Below are positions 8,910-16,359 of a DNA stretch of 64,000 nucleotides, one piece after another. This DNA is from Betaproteobacteria bacterium (GTDB lineage: Bacteria; Pseudomonadota; Gammaproteobacteria; Burkholderiales; Burkholderiaceae_C), in NCBI GenBank assembly GCA_016716535.1, contig JADJWD010000001.1:310001-374000 (forward strand). The letters are read 5' to 3'. The position numbers and the translations under genes are program-made. Each line of letters starts with the position of its first letter. Position 1 is the stretch's first letter. A model generated the notes under the pieces. That model was not told the origin of the DNA. It was given only the letters and a program-made list of their open reading frames with translations, and made no database searches.

Positions 8910-10719
8910 GGTGCGCCTCCAGGCCTGACGAGGTGGCAGGCGCCGGCGCCTCGTGTTCGACGCCGAGGTAGGCGCGCATCACCTCGGGGCGGCGCATCAC
9001 TTCGGCCGCGGGACCCTCGGCGAGCAGTTCGCCGTGGTCGAAGACGACGACGCGGTCGGTCAGCGCCATCACGGCGCGCATCACGTGCTCGACGAAGACG
9101 ACCGTCGCGCCCTGGTCGCGGATGCGCCGCACCAGCGCCACCGCGTCGTCCATTTCGGCCGGCGTCAGGCCGCACAGCACTTCGTCCAGCAGCACGAGGC
9201 GCGGCCGCGAGGCGAGCGCACGCGCGAGTTCGAGGAACTTGCGCTGGTGCAGGTTCAGCTCGTCGGGCAGCACGTGCGCCTTCGCGTCGAGGCCGGCGAA
9301 GGTGAGCCAGGTCATCGCCTCGCGCCGCGCGGTTTGCGGGTCAGGCAACCCGCCGCCGAACATCGCCGCCAGCGCCACGTTGTCCAGCACCGTCTGGTGG
9401 CCGAACGGGCGCGGGATCTGGTACGTGCGCGCGATGCCGGCACGCGCGATGCGGTGCGCGGCGCGGCCGGCCAGCTCACGCCCTTCGAAGACGACGCTGC
9501 CGGCCGTGGGCAGGTAGTGGCCGCTGACGAGATTGATGAAAGTCGACTTGCCCGAGCCGTTGGGGCCGAGCAGGCCGAGGATCTCGCCGCGGCGGACTTC
9601 GACGTCGACGCCGGCCAGGGCCTTGACGCCGCGGAACTGCTTGGCCAGGCGCGTGGCGCGCAACAACGCTGGCGCGGCCGCCGGCGCCGCGACTGGCCGC
9701 GCATCGAGCGCAACGGCCGTGGCAGCGGCCGGCGGCGAGACGCGATCGGCGGCGCCCACCGGCGCACGGCGCCGCGGCCCGAGCAGCCGCTGCACCCGCG
9801 GCAACACGCCCTCCGGCATGAACAAGATCGCCGCAATCAACACCACGCCCACCATCGCCTTGCCGGCCACCGCCAGGTTGGCCGCGGTGAAGCTGTACAG
9901 CAGCAGCGTGATCGCCACTGCGCCCACCGCCGGGCCGGCCCAGTGGCGGCTGCCGCCGAGGATGCTCATCAGCACCACGGTCAGCGGCACGGTGATCGTG
10001 AACACCTCGCCGACCGTCACGTAGTTGAGGAAGAGCGCGTGGATGCCACCCGCGACGCCGGCCAGCGCGCACGAGATCGCGAGTGCCACGAGCTTGTAGC
10101 GGTAGGTCGGCACGCCCATCACCTCGGCCGCGTCCTCGTCGTCGTGGATCGCGAAGAGCCCGGCGCCGAGCTTGCTGACCGAGATGCCCCAGGCGACGAG
10201 CAGCGTCACCGCCGCCGCCGCCAGCGCCAGCAGGTAGAACGTGGACGACGCGGTCGGCCCGATCTTCGGCACCGCGACCCCGGCCAGCGACACGCCGTTG
10301 CCGCCGTCGATCGGCGTGTTGACGATGACCGTGCCGAGCACGAAGGTCACCGCCAGCGTCAACAGCGCGAACACCTCGCCGCGGATGCCCTTGACGCGAA
10401 ACACGATCGCGCCGACGACGACGCCGAGCAGGCAGGCCACCGCGGCGGCCGCCGGCAGCGTCCACAGGAACGGCCAGTCGTAGCGCGACATCAGCGTCGC
10501 GCTCGTGTAGAGGCCGCCGCCGAAGAACGCGCCGTGCCCGAACGAGAAGTAGCCGGTGTAGCCCGACAGGATGTTCCAGCTCGTCGCCAGCACGATCCAG
10601 TGCAGCACGAGGTACAGCAGCGAGTCGTAGAACGCCGGCAGCCCGAGCGCCGGCATGAAGGCCAGCGCCACGGCCGTGCCGACGATGGCCAGCGGCGTGC
10701 GTTGCGCGAGCAGCTTCAT
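8902..10719 (-). CDS. LivM-LivG fusion: ABC permease plus ATPase in one chain
   Basis: A 605-residue protein joining two subunits that are normally separate. Residues about 1-315 form a LivM permease with the NILSGYTGYFSFGHGAFFG segment and 8-9 membrane helices. A Pro/Ala-rich linker (about 315-350) follows, then a LivG ATPase with Walker A GPNGSGKS and Walker B LVLLDEV. The ATPase signature reads LNLHQRKFLE rather than LSGGQ, a variant also seen in some LivG proteins. Frame and codon use are continuous and no stop or frameshift separates the halves. It is flanked by livH (4 bp upstream) and livF (8-bp overlap), so no separate livG is needed. It fixes a 1:1 permease-ATPase ratio on one side of the complex. 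Confidence 0.93.
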   Translation of the reverse strand: MKLLAQRTPLAIVGTAVALAFMPALGLPAFYDSLLYLVLHWIVLATSWNILSGYTGYFSFGHGAFFGGGLYTSATLMSRYDWPFLWTLPAAAAVACLLGVVVGAIVFRVKGIRGEVFALLTLAVTFVLGTVIVNTPIDGGNGVSLAGVAVPKIGPTASSTFYLLALAAAAVTLLVAWGISVSKLGAGLFAIHDDEDAAEVMGVPTYRYKLVALAISCALAGVAGGIHALFLNYVTVGEVFTITVPLTVVLMSILGGSRHWAGPAVGAVAITLLLYSFTAANLAVAGKAMVGVVLIAAILFMPEGVLPRVQRLLGPRRRAPVGAADRVSPPAAATAVALDARPVAAPAAAPALLRATRLAKQFRGVKALAGVDVEVRRGEILGLLGPNGSGKSTFINLVSGHYLPTAGSVVFEGRELAGRAAHRIARAGIARTYQIPRPFGHQTVLDNVALAAMFGGGLPDPQTARREAMTWLTFAGLDAKAHVLPDELNLHQRKFLELARALASRPRLVLLDEVLCGLTPAEMDDAVALVRRIRDQGATVVFVEHVMRAVMALTDRVVVFDHGELLAEGPAAEVMRRPEVMRAYLGVEHEAPAPATSSGLEAHHA

Positions 10720-10723
10720 GCCT

Positions 10724-11581
10724 TCAAGCCGCCCGCCCGGGGCGGAACAGCAGGATCGCGATCAGCAGCGCAAAGCTCACCAGCGGCGCCCACGAAGGCG
10801 CCGTCACCGCCATCGTCACCGCCTCGCTGACGCCGATGACGATGCCGGCGATGAGCGGCGCGAGCGCGCGCCCGAGCCCGCCCAGCATCACCGCCGCGAA
10901 GACGACGCCGACCCAGGCGTAGATCTGCGACGGCGCGAGCGTGAAGCCGAGCGCCAGGCACAGCCCGGCGACGCCGGCCAGCGCCGAGCAGGTGCCGGCC
11001 AGCAGCAGTGCGTTGCGCCGCTCGTGGATGCCGAAGGCCGCGGCGATCGGCGCGTCTTCGGCGCTGGCGCGCAAGGCGCGGCCGAGGTCGGTGTAGCGCA
11101 GCACGGCCCACACGGCGAACGAGAGACCGACCGCGAGCGAGAGCGTGATCAGCTCGGGCAGTGGCACGTACAGGCCCGCCACCTTCCAGCGGTGCTCGCC
11201 GTAGCTCGACTCGAGCTTGCGATAGTCGGCGGTCCAGATCGACTGGATGAGCGCCTCGACGATGCCGGTGAGCCCGAAGGTCACGAGCAGCGAGTTGAAC
11301 GGCGTGATCGCGAAGCGCGCCATCAACGCGTGCAGCGCCGCGCCGAGCGCGAAGAACGCCGGCACGATGATCACCAGCGTCGCCAGCGGGTCCATGCCCA
11401 TCGCCGAGAGCTGGTAGCACAGGTACGCGGCGAGGAAGGCGAACGCGAAGTGCGCGAGGTTGATCTGCCGCAGCAGCCCCCACGACAAGCTCAGCCCCAG
11501 GCCGAGCAGGCCATAGAGGGCGCCGACGAAGACGCCCGACAGCACGCTTTGCGCCAGCAGCGTGGCACTGGGCAGGGTCAT
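10724..11581 (-). CDS. livH: ABC transporter permease (LivH-like)
   Basis: A 285-residue inner-membrane permease of the HAAT family. It has about eight hydrophobic segments and the characteristic GLSLSWGLLRQINLAHFAF-type N-terminal motif, plus the C-terminal EAxxM...W cytoplasmic loop region. It forms the translocation path with the LivM half of the downstream fusion. It is 4 bp from the fusion gene and 43 bp after the binding-protein gene, in the same leftward operon. Confidence 0.93.
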   Translation of the reverse strand: MTLPSATLLAQSVLSGVFVGALYGLLGLGLSLSWGLLRQINLAHFAFAFLAAYLCYQLSAMGMDPLATLVIIVPAFFALGAALHALMARFAITPFNSLLVTFGLTGIVEALIQSIWTADYRKLESSYGEHRWKVAGLYVPLPELITLSLAVGLSFAVWAVLRYTDLGRALRASAEDAPIAAAFGIHERRNALLLAGTCSALAGVAGLCLALGFTLAPSQIYAWVGVVFAAVMLGGLGRALAPLIAGIVIGVSEAVTMAVTAPSWAPLVSFALLIAILLFRPGRAA

Positions 11582-11624
11582 CGCTGCCCGCCTGCTTGCC
11601 CAGCCTCCTCTTCGCCGCGCGGCA

Positions 11625-12872
11625 TCAGTTCGTCTGCATCGCGGCGCCCGGCGCCGCGTGCGTCTTCGGCCACACCACCTTCCAGTTGCCGCCCTGCGCC
11701 TGCTTCACGCGCATCAGGTCGTCGCCGTACTGGCCGCGGCCGTTGAAGCGCACGCGGCCTTGCAGCGTGTCGACCTGGTTCTTGCGCAGCCACTCGCCGA
11801 TCGCCTTGTCGTCCAGGCTCTTCGTCGCCAGCACGCCGGCTTCGAGGATCTGCCAGGCCGAGTAACTGGCCGCCGCCTGCACCTCCACCGAGATGTCCGG
11901 GATCTTCGCGGCCTTCGCGCGCTCGTGATACAGCGGGATGAACTCGGCCGCGCCGCGGTTGGCGGTGAACGGCGCGTGCTCCTCGAAGATCGTCACCGAC
12001 AGCGCGCCCTTCGCCTCGGGCAGCGTGACCAGCGGGCCGGGCGAGGGATAGAGGTAGAAATGCTGCGGCGGCTGGTAGTCGATCTTCTTCATCGCATCGA
12101 GCAGCATGTTGCCTTCCAGGCCGATGGCGCCGACCCAGACGAAATCGGGCTTGGCGTCCTTCACGCGGTTGGCGATCGGCCCGAAGTCGCGGTTGCCGAA
12201 GTCCCATTCGAGGAACAGCACCTCGTTGAGGCCGCGCTTCTTGATCGCCTCGCGCGCGCCGGCCGAGAGGAACTGGATCGGCGGGAACTTGCTCGTCACC
12301 ACCGCTACCGTCTTCGGCGGCTTGGGTCCGGCGGCGAGCGCGTCGAACACCGTCGCCGGCACCGTGTTGCCCGGGTCCTCGCCCAGCGACCAGGCGGGGA
12401 ACGAGTTCTCGTACTTCGCCAGCGACGGGATGCCGAAGGTGTGGTGCACGAGCACCTTGCCGTAGCGCTGCGCCACGCCCATCGCCGACAGGATGCCCGG
12501 CGTCGCGTACGGGCCCATCAGCAGGTCGACCTTGTCGACGGTGACGAGTTGCTCGTACAGCGTGCGCGCGAGGTCGGGCTTGCTCTGGTCGTCCTTGAGG
12601 ATCCACTCGAGCGGCCGGCCGAGCCAGCCGCCCTTCTTGTTGGTCTGCTCGATGAAGATCTCACCGACGACCTTGTGGATCAGCGCCGTGGCCGACAGCG
12701 GCCCGGTCAGCGCGAGCGTGCTGCCGATGCGGATGGGGCCGGACTGCGCGCGCGCGGCGCGCGGCAGCACGAGGCCGCTGGCGGCGGCCAGGCCAGCGAC
12801 TCCGGCGCCGAGCAGCGTGCGGCGGTCGAGGCGGCTGCGCGTCGTGGATGACGATGAGGAAGAACGGTTCAT
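11625..12872 (-). CDS. ABC transporter substrate-binding protein (Liv/HAAT family)
   Basis: A 415-residue periplasmic ligand-binding protein (Peripla_BP_6 fold). The N-terminus has a Tat-like signal (DRRTLLGAG, a hydrophobic Ala/Gly stretch, ARAQ cleavage region), followed by IRIGSTLALTGPLS, the standard start of the mature Liv-type domain. The PFYD/RPLEW-type and DLLMGPYATPG segments are also family-typical. It lies at the head of the transporter genes and sets the specificity of the livH/livMG/livF system. Homologues near ring-cleavage genes commonly bind aromatic acids or amides, but the ligand cannot be read from sequence. Confidence 0.92.
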   Translation of the reverse strand: MNRSSSSSSTTRSRLDRRTLLGAGVAGLAAASGLVLPRAARAQSGPIRIGSTLALTGPLSATALIHKVVGEIFIEQTNKKGGWLGRPLEWILKDDQSKPDLARTLYEQLVTVDKVDLLMGPYATPGILSAMGVAQRYGKVLVHHTFGIPSLAKYENSFPAWSLGEDPGNTVPATVFDALAAGPKPPKTVAVVTSKFPPIQFLSAGAREAIKKRGLNEVLFLEWDFGNRDFGPIANRVKDAKPDFVWVGAIGLEGNMLLDAMKKIDYQPPQHFYLYPSPGPLVTLPEAKGALSVTIFEEHAPFTANRGAAEFIPLYHERAKAAKIPDISVEVQAAASYSAWQILEAGVLATKSLDDKAIGEWLRKNQVDTLQGRVRFNGRGQYGDDLMRVKQAQGGNWKVVWPKTHAAPGAAMQTN

Positions 12873-12933
12873 CGCTTTGTCTCCTTGTGGGTGTATGTGT
12901 CATTGTGGCGTTAGGCCGCCATCTCGGAATCGT

Positions 12934-13551
12934 TCACCGCTCGAGCGCACCGCCGGCGAGCCAGCGCGCGCCGCGGCGGTACAGCTCTTCGACCACCGCG
13001 CCCTTCAGCATCGGCATGTCGAGCTTGACGCGGTAGCCGATGCCCGTCTGGATGTAGGCGAGGTGGCGGTAGCCCTCGGGGAAGCCCGCCAGCCGCGTCG
13101 CGTCGAGCTTGGGCGCCGCGGCGGGGTCGAGCGGGTCGATGCGGTCCTTCTCGTAGATCGGCTGGCGGTGCAGCAGCTTCCATTCGCCTTCGTGCTTGGT
13201 CACAAAGTCGTAGAAGCGGCCGGTGCAGACGATGTCGCACGGCACGCCTTCGACGAGGCCGCGCTGGCTGATCGTCATCTTCGTCTGCGCGATTGCGCGG
13301 CCGGCATTCGCACCGGTGCCCAGTTCGATCGCCGAGCCGCCGAGGAAGTGCAGGATGCTCACGCCCTTGGCCCAGCCTTCCTGCGTGACACGGATGAACT
13401 CCTTGTACGGGCCCTGGAACCAGGTGGCCATCATCACGCCGTCGGGATGCCAGCAAGTCGCGAAGCGCTTCCAGTCGCCGGCGTCGCGCCAGACGGCCCA
13501 GCGCTCGACGAGGCGGCGGATCAGCAGTTCTTCGTTCAGCGTCGTGTCCAT
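12934..13551 (-). CDS. NTF2-like (SnoaL-type) protein
   Basis: A 205-residue protein whose first about 140 residues match the SnoaL/NTF2 cone fold: E-LLIRRLVERWAVWRDAGDWKRF, CWHPDGVM, then a pairing of GRFYDFV and GEWKLLHRQPIYEKD. This fold appears in small cyclases, dehydratases and the beta subunits of ring-hydroxylating oxygenases. No oxygenase alpha subunit is present here, so a stand-alone enzyme or binding role is more likely. The start at 13551 is the Met directly before the fold; a much longer open frame continues upstream but is antisense-type noise. It is second in the operon, 38 bp after the dioxygenase N-domain gene. Confidence 0.82.
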   Translation of the reverse strand: MDTTLNEELLIRRLVERWAVWRDAGDWKRFATCWHPDGVMMATWFQGPYKEFIRVTQEGWAKGVSILHFLGGSAIELGTGANAGRAIAQTKMTISQRGLVEGVPCDIVCTGRFYDFVTKHEGEWKLLHRQPIYEKDRIDPLDPAAAPKLDATRLAGFPEGYRHLAYIQTGIGYRVKLDMPMLKGAVVEELYRRGARWLAGGALER

Positions 13552-13589
13552 CTTCGAAGGCAGGTGCGGGGTTCGGGCCGGTTGCCGGT

Positions 13590-13970
13590 TCACGCCTCGC
13601 GGCCGAGCGCGCGCAGCAGCGTCGCCACCGGCCCCGCCGCCGGTGCCGTGGCCGTGGGCGCGAAGGTGGCGCGCACCGTCGGCCGCGCGCCAATGCCCGG
13701 CGGGCGGTGCTGATTGAGCGCCTGCACGAGCGTGCTCAGGCCGAGCACGTCGGACAGGGCTTCGAGTTCGGACGCCTTCCCCGTGCTCGCCGCCTCGCCG
13801 AGGAATCGCAGGCCGGCGCGCCACTCGTCCTCGCTCAGCTTGACCTCGCGCGCGAAGGCGTGCAGGTGCTGCACGAGGCTCGTCATCACGTCGCGCAGGC
13901 GCGCGTCCTCGGCGCCGGCGTGGCAGGCGATGACGGCCTGGGTGATGTGGTCCTCGTCGATCAGGCGCAT
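13590..13970 (-). CDS. Stand-alone intradiol-dioxygenase N-terminal domain
   Basis: A 126-residue protein resembling only the helical N-terminal domain of intradiol dioxygenases. Shared landmarks with the full dioxygenase at 5272-6168 include D-x-ITQAV, HAFAREVKLSEDEW (versus HALAREVDLKPDEW) and the LSDVLGLS segment (versus LSDTLGLS). It ends in an Ala/Pro/Thr-rich tail, and no Tyr/Tyr/His/His iron ligands follow before the stop. In catechol dioxygenases this domain forms the dimer interface and a lipid tunnel, so this protein could heterodimerise with the catalytic enzyme, or it may be a degenerate copy. It is the first gene of the operon and divergent from the LysR gene. Confidence 0.72.
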   Translation of the reverse strand: MRLIDEDHITQAVIACHAGAEDARLRDVMTSLVQHLHAFAREVKLSEDEWRAGLRFLGEAASTGKASELEALSDVLGLSTLVQALNQHRPPGIGARPTVRATFAPTATAPAAGPVATLLRALGREA

Positions 13971-14087
13971 GGCGCAGGGGCGGTGCCGCCAGCCCGTTGC
14001 CGCGATGCGGGCATCTGCGGGTGGCGACCGTGGGGCGCGAATCTAGACTTGCACGCACGGAACAAAAAGGCCGCCCGGTGAAACCAC

Positions 14088-14106
14088 TTTTGCGGCCACC
14101 GCAAAA
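14088..14106. promoter_or_regulatory. Palindromic LysR-type operator candidate (T-N11-A)
   Basis: A perfect inverted repeat with 8-bp arms TTTTGCGG and CCGCAAAA around a 3-bp centre (CCA). The inner 13 bases (14091-14103) satisfy the LysR-family T-N11-A rule with dyad symmetry. It lies between the divergent LysR gene (ATG at 14119) and the catabolic operon (first start at 13970), where such regulators bind, and so close to the LysR start codon that it could also mediate autorepression. Confidence 0.65.
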
Positions 14107-14118
14107 CTACGGGTAAAC

Positions 14119-15033
14119 ATGGATCGCTGGGCGGAAGTGGCGCTGTTCGTGCACGTGGCCGAGCTGGGCAGCCTGACGAAGGCGGCCGAGGCGCTGGACC
14201 TGTCCAACGCCGCGGCCAGCCGCCACCTGGCGGCGCTGGAGGAGCGGCTGGCGGCGCGGCTCGTGCATCGCAACACGCGGCGACTCGCGCTCACCGACGT
14301 CGGCGAGGCGTTCTACCGCCGCTGCAAGCCGCTGTTGGCCGAGCTGCACGAGGCCGAGGCGGAGGTCAACGCCGCCGTGCTGAAGCCCACCGGCACGTTG
14401 CGCATCACCGGCAGCCTGTCGTTCTGCATGATGCACATCGCGCCCAGGCTGCCCGAGTTCACCGAGCGCTACCCGGACCTGCGCGTCGAGATCGTCGCCG
14501 CCAACCGCTACTACGACCTCTTGGACAGCGGCATCGACGTGGCCATCCGCACGCGCGAGTTCGAGGCCGACAGCAACATCACCGTGCGCCGCCTGGCCGA
14601 GACGCGGCGCATCCTCGCCGCGAGCCCGCAGTACCTGCAACGCCACGGCGCGCCGGCGACGCCGCACGACCTGGCGAAGCACAAGCTGCTGATCTACACC
14701 AACGCGCACAACCCCGACCAGCTGCGCTTCACGCACGACAGTCAGGTGCTGGTGCTGCCGGTCAAGGGCCTGCTCGAAGCCAACGACGGCCAGGTGCTGC
14801 GCGCCGCGGCGCTGAAGCACCTGGGCATCCTCGTGCAGCCGATGTACATCGTGCACGAGGACGTGGTCGCCGGCCGGCTGGTACCCGTGCTGCGCGATTG
14901 GGAGCTGCCGCGGCTGACGGTGAACGTGGCTTACCAGTCACGGCGGCACCTGCCGGCGAAGGTGAGGTGCTTCGTGGACTTTCTGGTGGAGCAGTTCGAG
15001 AAGAACGATTACGAGCGGAGGTGGACGGCGTAG
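14119..15033 (+). CDS. LysR-family transcriptional regulator
   Basis: A 304-residue LysR regulator with a winged HTH at about residues 1-60 (AELGSLTKAAEALDLSNAAASRHLAALEE-type helix-turn-helix), a linker helix, and a periplasmic-binding-like effector domain from about 88 (TGTLRITGSLSF). The pattern (W-A-E-V-A-L-F-V-HVAELGS) places it in the large AaeR/DsdC-like CrgA clade. It diverges from the catabolic operon, with a T-N11-A palindrome in the 148-bp gap, so it is the likely effector-responsive regulator of 1-13970. No clear Shine-Dalgarno precedes the ATG. Confidence 0.93.
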   Translation: MDRWAEVALFVHVAELGSLTKAAEALDLSNAAASRHLAALEERLAARLVHRNTRRLALTDVGEAFYRRCKPLLAELHEAEAEVNAAVLKPTGTLRITGSLSFCMMHIAPRLPEFTERYPDLRVEIVAANRYYDLLDSGIDVAIRTREFEADSNITVRRLAETRRILAASPQYLQRHGAPATPHDLAKHKLLIYTNAHNPDQLRFTHDSQVLVLPVKGLLEANDGQVLRAAALKHLGILVQPMYIVHEDVVAGRLVPVLRDWELPRLTVNVAYQSRRHLPAKVRCFVDFLVEQFEKNDYERRWTA

Positions 15034-15137
15034 CGGGCCGCGGGGCCGCGTCGGGCAGCCATCGTCGCCGATCCCCTGCGGGAAGCCTTCGGAGAACCTT
15101 TCGCGAACCCTTCCGGCTCGGCTGCGATCCAACGGCG

Positions 15138-15692
15138 ATGCGCTTCGTGCTCTTGCTCCTCGTCGCACTGACCGCCGCCTCGGCCGCGGGGCAGCAGGCC
15201 ACCGTTCCGCCGACGCGGCCCGCCTCGGCGCCGACGCCGGCGCCCGAGTGCACGAGGGCATTGCAGGCGCTGGCGGCGGCCGAGGACGCCGCCATCGCGA
15301 GCCGCGCGCATCCGGGCACCGGGCCGGCGGCGGCGTCCGCACCGCCGCCCACAACCGTGCTCGAACGGCGCCGCGCCGCGGCCCGCGCCTGCCTGCGCGG
15401 CTCCGATGAGCGACCGGCGCCGGGCGCGCGCATCCCGCCGCCGCGGGCGGATTCCGCCGGCCGGGCGGGCGGTGGGCGCCCGATGCCACCGGCCCTGTCG
15501 CCGGTCACGCCGTCCGCCGCACCACCGAGCCCGCCGGCACCGAGCCGCCCGCCGCCGCCGGTCGTCGTCACGGCTTGCGACCCCACCGGCTGCTGGGCCA
15601 GCGACGGCACGCGGCTGCACCGGCACGGCGTCTACCTGCTCGGACCGCGCGGCCTGTGCAGCGCACAAGGCCCGTTCCTCGCCTGCCCGTGA
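15138..15692 (+). CDS. Secreted protein of unknown function with Cys-rich conserved tail
   Basis: A 184-residue protein with a signal peptide (MRFVLLLLVALTAASAAGQ), a long Pro/Ala-rich low-complexity middle, and a compact tail (about 145-184) with CDPTGCW, GTRLHRHG, LLGPRGLC and a final ACP. This tail (C..GCW....G.R.......L.GP.G.C....G....CP) resembles one I recall from uncharacterised exported proteins of Burkholderiales. Four cysteines suggest two disulfides in the periplasm. The start at 15138 is the Met of the signal peptide; the same frame stays open further upstream within the lysR end. Function unknown. Confidence 0.7.
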   Translation: MRFVLLLLVALTAASAAGQQATVPPTRPASAPTPAPECTRALQALAAAEDAAIASRAHPGTGPAAASAPPPTTVLERRRAAARACLRGSDERPAPGARIPPPRADSAGRAGGGRPMPPALSPVTPSAAPPSPPAPSRPPPPVVVTACDPTGCWASDGTRLHRHGVYLLGPRGLCSAQGPFLACP

Positions 15693-15737
15693 ACGAACCC
15701 GCCTTCCATCAACATCGACGCTGCTGCCGACATCACC

Positions 15738-16232
15738 ATGACCTTCACCGCCATCCTCACCGCCTTCGAACAGGCCGCCACCGCCGGCGACACGCAGCGC
15801 TTCGCGGCGCTGTTCGCCGCCGACGGCCGCTACGACGACGGCTTCTTCGGCGCGCACCACGGCCGCGCGGAAATCGCCGCGATGCTGGAGCGCTTCCGCG
15901 TCGGCGGCGAGCGCTTCGCCTGGCAGTTCATCGAGCCGGTGTGCGACGGGCCGATCGGCTACGCGCGCTACTGCTTCAGCTACGTCTCGAAGGAGCCGGA
16001 GAGCGCCGGCCAGCTCGTCGTCTTCGAAGGCATCGCCCGCTTCCGGCTCGAAGCCGGCCTGATCGCCGACTACCACGAGGTCTTCGACCGCGGCCTCGCG
16101 TTCGTGCAACTCGGCTACGCCGGCGAGCGGGTGGTGAAGCTGCTGAAGCGCTACGCCGACGAGCGGCGCGCCTCGCCGGAGGTGCAGCAGCACCTGGTGT
16201 GGCGCGAGCAGGCCGGGCGGACTCTCGGGTGA
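15738..16232 (+). CDS. NTF2-like / SnoaL-family protein
   Basis: A 164-residue cytoplasmic protein of the NTF2 fold: AFEQAATAGDTQRFAALFAADGRYDDGFFG, HHGRAEIAAMLERF and QLVVFEGIARFRLEAGLIADYHEVFDRG. This layout is usual for small nuclear-transport-factor-2-like proteins. It sits alone on the plus strand 45 bp after the secreted Cys-tail protein. No catalytic motif can be assigned. It is not closely similar to the other NTF2-like protein at 12934-13551. Confidence 0.82.
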   Translation: MTFTAILTAFEQAATAGDTQRFAALFAADGRYDDGFFGAHHGRAEIAAMLERFRVGGERFAWQFIEPVCDGPIGYARYCFSYVSKEPESAGQLVVFEGIARFRLEAGLIADYHEVFDRGLAFVQLGYAGERVVKLLKRYADERRASPEVQQHLVWREQAGRTLG

Positions 16233-16325
16233 TGCAGCGACGCCACTGAAGCCCCACCGTTCCAGGGCGCGCCTCGTCGGCCATTGACGCCGAGCAACGC
16301 GCTTGCGCGCTGGCGCGCGCACGCT

Positions 16326-16352
16326 CCTGCTCGACGAACTCTGTCGAGCAGG
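16326..16352 (+). promoter_or_regulatory. Perfect 10-bp hairpin abutting the RBS of the Vps62-like gene
   Basis: Arms CCTGCTCGAC (16326-16335) and GTCGAGCAGG (16343-16352) flank a 7-nt loop. The GGAGG ribosome-binding sequence begins at the last base of the stem, and ATG 16360 follows. It lacks a T-run, so it is more likely a leader structure than a terminator. Confidence 0.45.
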
Positions 16353-16359
16353 GAGGAGC

